Positions 32,033 to 35,100 of a DNA stretch of 35,100 nucleotides are shown piece by piece. The notes under the pieces are model-generated. The model was not told where the DNA came from. It did not search any database and saw nothing but the letters and a program-made list of their open reading frames with translations. The stretch lies in the IMG/VR virus record IMGVR_UViG_3300021142_000092, positions 1-35,100 of that record; one strand, given 5' to 3'. Position 1 is the first letter of the stretch. Every line of letters starts with the position of its first letter. This stretch comes from a virus. The translations under genes were made by a program, and so were the position numbers.

Positions 32033-33037
32033 ATGTCATCAATAATTAATGCAACCACAGCAGGTTTACAAACAGCAGGAGATGTAAATTCATCAGGTAC
32101 ATTGGCAGTACAGGCCAATGGTACAACTGTTATGACTGTGAGTAGTGTGACTGGTGTTAATTTTACAGGAAATCTTTATGATAATGGTATTGAAGTTGGT
32201 GCATATACTCAGGCTGCTTTTAATGCAGCCAACTCCGCAACAACATCAGTTACCGCAGCATACAACCAAGCTAATACTGGTACTACTTTAGCACAATCAG
32301 CATTTAATAAAGCCAATTCAGCTAATGTGTTAGCACAAGCATCTTACAATACAGCCAATAATGCTCTTGCAAACACATCTGGTACTATTTTTGGTGGTAA
32401 TTTAATCGTATCTGGTAACTTACAGGTGACTGGCACTACGACCACCGTTAATGTTAATAATGTTATTGTTAATCAAAATGAGGTTGTTGCTGGCACAATC
32501 ACAGCAAATAGCGGACAAGCATCAACTAATACATCTACTGGTGCTTTAGTTGTTCTAGGTGGTGTCGGTATATCAGGAAATGTTTATGCAAACACAGTCT
32601 ATTCAAACAATATACAATTCATACCTAATAATACACAATTTGGTATCAATTTATTAAATTCAACCGAATCTGTTAATGTATTTGCTTCAGCTCCAACAAG
32701 TACAACAAATTACTACGTTCAAGGTGGACTAGTTCAATACTATACATCTAATGCTACTACCAACTGGACGTTAAACATTGCTTTCAGTTCTGGCATATCA
32801 TTAAATACAGCACTATCAATAGGTCAATCTGTAACATTTACAATGGTTGCAACACAAAGTTCTACTGCATATTACAATAATGCTGTTACTATTGATGGTG
32901 TATCTGTATCACCTAAATGGATTGGTGGTGCACCTAGTGCTGGTAATGCTTCTGGTTTAGATACTTATCGTTATGCTGTTATTAAAACAGGAAGTGCCAC
33001 ATACACAGTTTTGGCAAGCCTTACACAATACAAATAA
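32033..33037 (+). CDS. Tail fibre protein (334 aa)
   Basis: AAGGAA precedes the ATG. Residues 1-55 form a short beta head (TTAGLQTAGDVNSSGTLAVQ). Residues about 58-113 contain the longest copy of the helical A-[FY]-N-x-A-N repeat (AYTQAAFNAANSATTSVTAA in part), followed by a stalk step (GGNLIVSGNLQVTGTTTTVN) and NQNEVVAGTI. The C-terminal 130 residues form a globular beta domain ending GLDTYRYAVIKTGSATYTVL then ASLTQYK. This type of C-terminal tip, with aromatic and polar loops, is a plausible host-binding head. It shares its middle with the 566-aa and 359-aa fibres but not its tip, which suggests module exchange. Confidence 0.7.
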   Translation: MSSIINATTAGLQTAGDVNSSGTLAVQANGTTVMTVSSVTGVNFTGNLYDNGIEVGAYTQAAFNAANSATTSVTAAYNQANTGTTLAQSAFNKANSANVLAQASYNTANNALANTSGTIFGGNLIVSGNLQVTGTTTTVNVNNVIVNQNEVVAGTITANSGQASTNTSTGALVVLGGVGISGNVYANTVYSNNIQFIPNNTQFGINLLNSTESVNVFASAPTSTTNYYVQGGLVQYYTSNATTNWTLNIAFSSGISLNTALSIGQSVTFTMVATQSSTAYYNNAVTIDGVSVSPKWIGGAPSAGNASGLDTYRYAVIKTGSATYTVLASLTQYK

Positions 33038-33046
33038 GGATTAGCA

Positions 33047-35002
33047 ATGCCACTTCAGCAAACTTCAGGTAATGTAACGCAAGATGCCTATGGTGGTGGT
33101 GCGGCTTATGTACCTACTTATGTAGAAAATGTGTTTAGCACTTATGTTTATACAGGCAATGGAACAGGAAGTTTATCTGTACCAAATAAAATTGATTTGC
33201 TTGACAATGGTGGTTTGGTTTGGACAAAAGAAAGAAATAATACTGGCAATCATTTTTTAGAAGATAGCGCAAGAGGTTGGGGGTATGATTTACATACAAA
33301 CAATACTGCATCACAAGATTATGGCGCAGGAATTACACCATTAACAAATGGTTTTACCAATACTTATGGATTTGGTTCATCAGATAATTTAGTATCTTGG
33401 ACATTCCGTAAACAACCTAAGTTTTTTGATATTCAAACTTGGACAGGCACAGGTTTAGCACAAACTATAAATCACAATTTAGGATGTGTTCCAGGATTTA
33501 TTATTACTAAAAATTTAAGTAGTTCTAATAATTGGTTTGTTTATCATATTGGCATGAATGGAGGAACAAATCCTCAAAATTATTCAGCAGTATTAAATAC
33601 AAACGCATCACAATCTGGTCCAGGAACTCCTTCTGTTTGGAATAACACAGCTCCAACATCAACCAACTTTAATGTAAGTAGCGTTTTAAGTGCAAGTGGA
33701 AATAATTATATTGCCTATTTATTTGGTGCTGGTGGTACAGGTGGTTTTGGATTAACAGGAACACAAGATATTATTAGTTGTGGGTCTTTTACTACTGATA
33801 GTAGTGGTAATGCAACGGTTAATTTTGGATGGGAACCACAATGGATTTTATATAAAGCTACAACAGGAAGCGGAAATTCATGGTTTATTGTAGATGTTAT
33901 GCGTGGAATGTCTCAAACATTAACATCAAACCTAGAACCAAATTTAACTAACGCAGAAAATATAGCTTCTGGTTTATATGTTGCGCCAACAGCTACAGGC
34001 ATTACTTTTAATAACGGATGGTTGGCTAGTAGTTCATCTTACATCTACATAGCCATACGCAGAGGCCCAATGGCTACTCCTACTACTGGGACAAGTGTGT
34101 TTAGTCCATCTGGAACAGTTAATGCAAGTGCAACACCATATACTGTTACTACAGGTTTTCCTTCTGATTTGGCTATAAGTACAACTACTGGTGGAACTGG
34201 TGATTATTTTATTGATAGGTTAAGAGGCAGTAGTCAGACTTCTATTGTTTATCTTCAATCACAATCAACATCAGCAGAAGGAAGTGCATCAGGAACTGGT
34301 CAAGGAATTGGTTTCGATAACAATACCGCTATTGTAGATGCTGGTTTTAATGGTTCTACTAATGCTGTTTATTGGAACTTTGCTAGAGCACCCGGATTCT
34401 TTGATGAAGTTTGTTATACAGGAAATGGTGTAACAACTACTCAAATAACCCATAACTTAGGCGTAGCCCCACAATTGCTAATTGTTAAAAGTAGAAGTAA
34501 CGCATCAAATTGGAAAGTTTATTCAGCAACTGTTGGCAATGGTTATGCTATGAACTTAAATTATAATAGCACTCCTGGTGCCGGTGCATGGTGGAATAAC
34601 ACAAACCCAACATCAACAACATTTAATGTAAATGGTGGTTCAGCAGATTTAAATGCGTCAGGTTATACATATGTTGCTTATTTATTTGCAACAGTTACAG
34701 GTGTTTCTTATGTAGGTTCATACACAGGAACAGGTTCTACACAATCTATTGCTTGTGGTTTTGGAGCTGGAGGTGCTAGGTTTATTCTTGCAAAACGCAC
34801 GGACTCAACTGGTGATTGGTATGTGTTTGATTCAACAAGAGGGTTGACAAGTAGCTCTAGCCCATATTTATTGTTAGATTCTGCTTCGGCACAAATCACA
34901 GGTAACAATGGAACATATGCATCTAGCGGTGGATTTACACTAACATCTTCGTCACCTGTCAATACATCAGGTGGTAGCTTCATCTTTCTTGCTATCGCAT
35001 AA
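33047..35002 (+). CDS. Multi-repeat tail fibre / adhesin (651 aa, DUF7483-like repeats)
   Basis: AAGGA supports the start. After a short N-terminal part (GGGAAYVPTYVENVFSTYVY) the protein is built of repeated beta units with the pattern F-x-x-x-x-x-[YW]-T-G-x-G-x-x-x-x-I-x-H-x-L-G-x-x-P. Clear copies begin near residue 126 (FFDIQTWTGTGLAQTINHNL) and 452 (FFDEVCYTGNGVTTTQITHN); more distant ones lie near 239 and 555. Two units also share a W-N-N-T-x-P-T-S-T-x-F-N-V block followed by Y-[IV]-A-Y-L-F. The family resembles the phage repeat I know as DUF7483, though that name is from memory. It ends GGSFIFLAIA. Codons end in A or T even more than in neighbouring genes, which hints at separate acquisition. 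Confidence 0.75.
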   Translation: MPLQQTSGNVTQDAYGGGAAYVPTYVENVFSTYVYTGNGTGSLSVPNKIDLLDNGGLVWTKERNNTGNHFLEDSARGWGYDLHTNNTASQDYGAGITPLTNGFTNTYGFGSSDNLVSWTFRKQPKFFDIQTWTGTGLAQTINHNLGCVPGFIITKNLSSSNNWFVYHIGMNGGTNPQNYSAVLNTNASQSGPGTPSVWNNTAPTSTNFNVSSVLSASGNNYIAYLFGAGGTGGFGLTGTQDIISCGSFTTDSSGNATVNFGWEPQWILYKATTGSGNSWFIVDVMRGMSQTLTSNLEPNLTNAENIASGLYVAPTATGITFNNGWLASSSSYIYIAIRRGPMATPTTGTSVFSPSGTVNASATPYTVTTGFPSDLAISTTTGGTGDYFIDRLRGSSQTSIVYLQSQSTSAEGSASGTGQGIGFDNNTAIVDAGFNGSTNAVYWNFARAPGFFDEVCYTGNGVTTTQITHNLGVAPQLLIVKSRSNASNWKVYSATVGNGYAMNLNYNSTPGAGAWWNNTNPTSTTFNVNGGSADLNASGYTYVAYLFATVTGVSYVGSYTGTGSTQSIACGFGAGGARFILAKRTDSTGDWYVFDSTRGLTSSSSPYLLLDSASAQITGNNGTYASSGGFTLTSSSPVNTSGGSFIFLAIA

Positions 35003-35011
35003 GGACAAAAA

Positions 35012-35100
35012 ATGCAAATACGAATTAGACAAACAGGACAAGTGATGTATGAAGAAGCCTTTAGGCAACACATACAACAAAACGGTGGCCCATCATGGGG
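35012..35100 (+). CDS. Start of a further gene (29 aa, cut by window edge)
   Basis: ATG is at 35012, with AAGGA 5 nt upstream and a 9-nt gap after the 651-aa fibre. The visible part reads MQIRIRQTGQVMYEEAFRQH then IQQNGGPSWG and stays open to the edge. A short N-terminus of this kind, beta strand then E-x-x-F-R-x-x-x, is common in fibre-associated proteins, but too little is visible to assign a role. Confidence 0.6.
   Translation, partial: MQIRIRQTGQVMYEEAFRQHIQQNGGPSW

Noticed and set aside
33047-35002. Diversity-generating retroelement variable region in fibre genes
   Set aside because: No reverse transcriptase, template repeat or adenine-biased near-identical copy is visible in the window. 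The internal similarity is ordinary beta-unit duplication.

Overview
The window is part of the tail/baseplate/fibre morphogenesis region of a T4-like contractile-tailed phage (myovirus). Many proteins are recognisable T4-type parts: gp4, gp26, gp48, gp53, gp27, gp5, a PAAR tip, gp25, gp6, gp7 and gp8. The DNA is AT-rich, genes are packed end to end, and the small-to-giant structural proteins resemble those of T4-like phages of aquatic bacteria. The host cannot be read from this sequence. No tRNA, insertion sequence, integrase or CRISPR array is visible.

Left arm, 1-3308, minus strand, read right to left: gp4 head-completion nuclease, a conserved unassigned protein of 197 aa, a gp19-family tail-tube protein, gp26, a 63-codon gp51-like reading frame entered from gp26 by an apparent -1 ribosomal frameshift, and the N-terminal 253 residues of a large protein at the tape-measure position. 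That last protein ends, at the window edge, in what looks like the start of a lysozyme domain.

A 37-bp divergent gap (3309-3345) with a perfect T4 late-promoter box (TATAAATA) separates this arm from the rightward genes.

Right arm, plus strand: gp48 tube cap, gp53 wedge, gp27 hub, gp5 spike without lysozyme, PAAR spike tip, a 102-bp gap with a palindrome, gp25, gp6, gp7, a 566-aa fibre, gp8 and a 2598-aa DUF4815/gp10-like giant protein. Then comes a fibre cassette: a 73-aa basic coiled-coil protein, a 930-aa collagen-repeat fibre with a self-cleaving S74 chaperone, a GT4 glycosyltransferase, a 116-aa BppU-like protein, a 111-aa protein, fibres of 536, 359, 334 and 651 aa, a 188-aa coiled-coil protein, and the start of one more gene at the right edge.

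Working together, gp27, gp5 and PAAR form the central hub and spike; gp53, gp25, gp6, gp7 and gp8 form the wedges; gp48 and the tube protein start the tube; gp26/gp51 probably chaperone tape-measure and hub assembly; the giant protein and the fibre cassette supply the adsorption apparatus.

The most notable observations are the gp26/gp51 -1 frameshift signal, a DGG[T/S][F/Y] motif ending three neighbouring proteins with different codons each time, the lysozyme apparently moved from gp5 to the tape-measure-position protein, and adhesin-like modules inserted in the middle of the giant baseplate protein.
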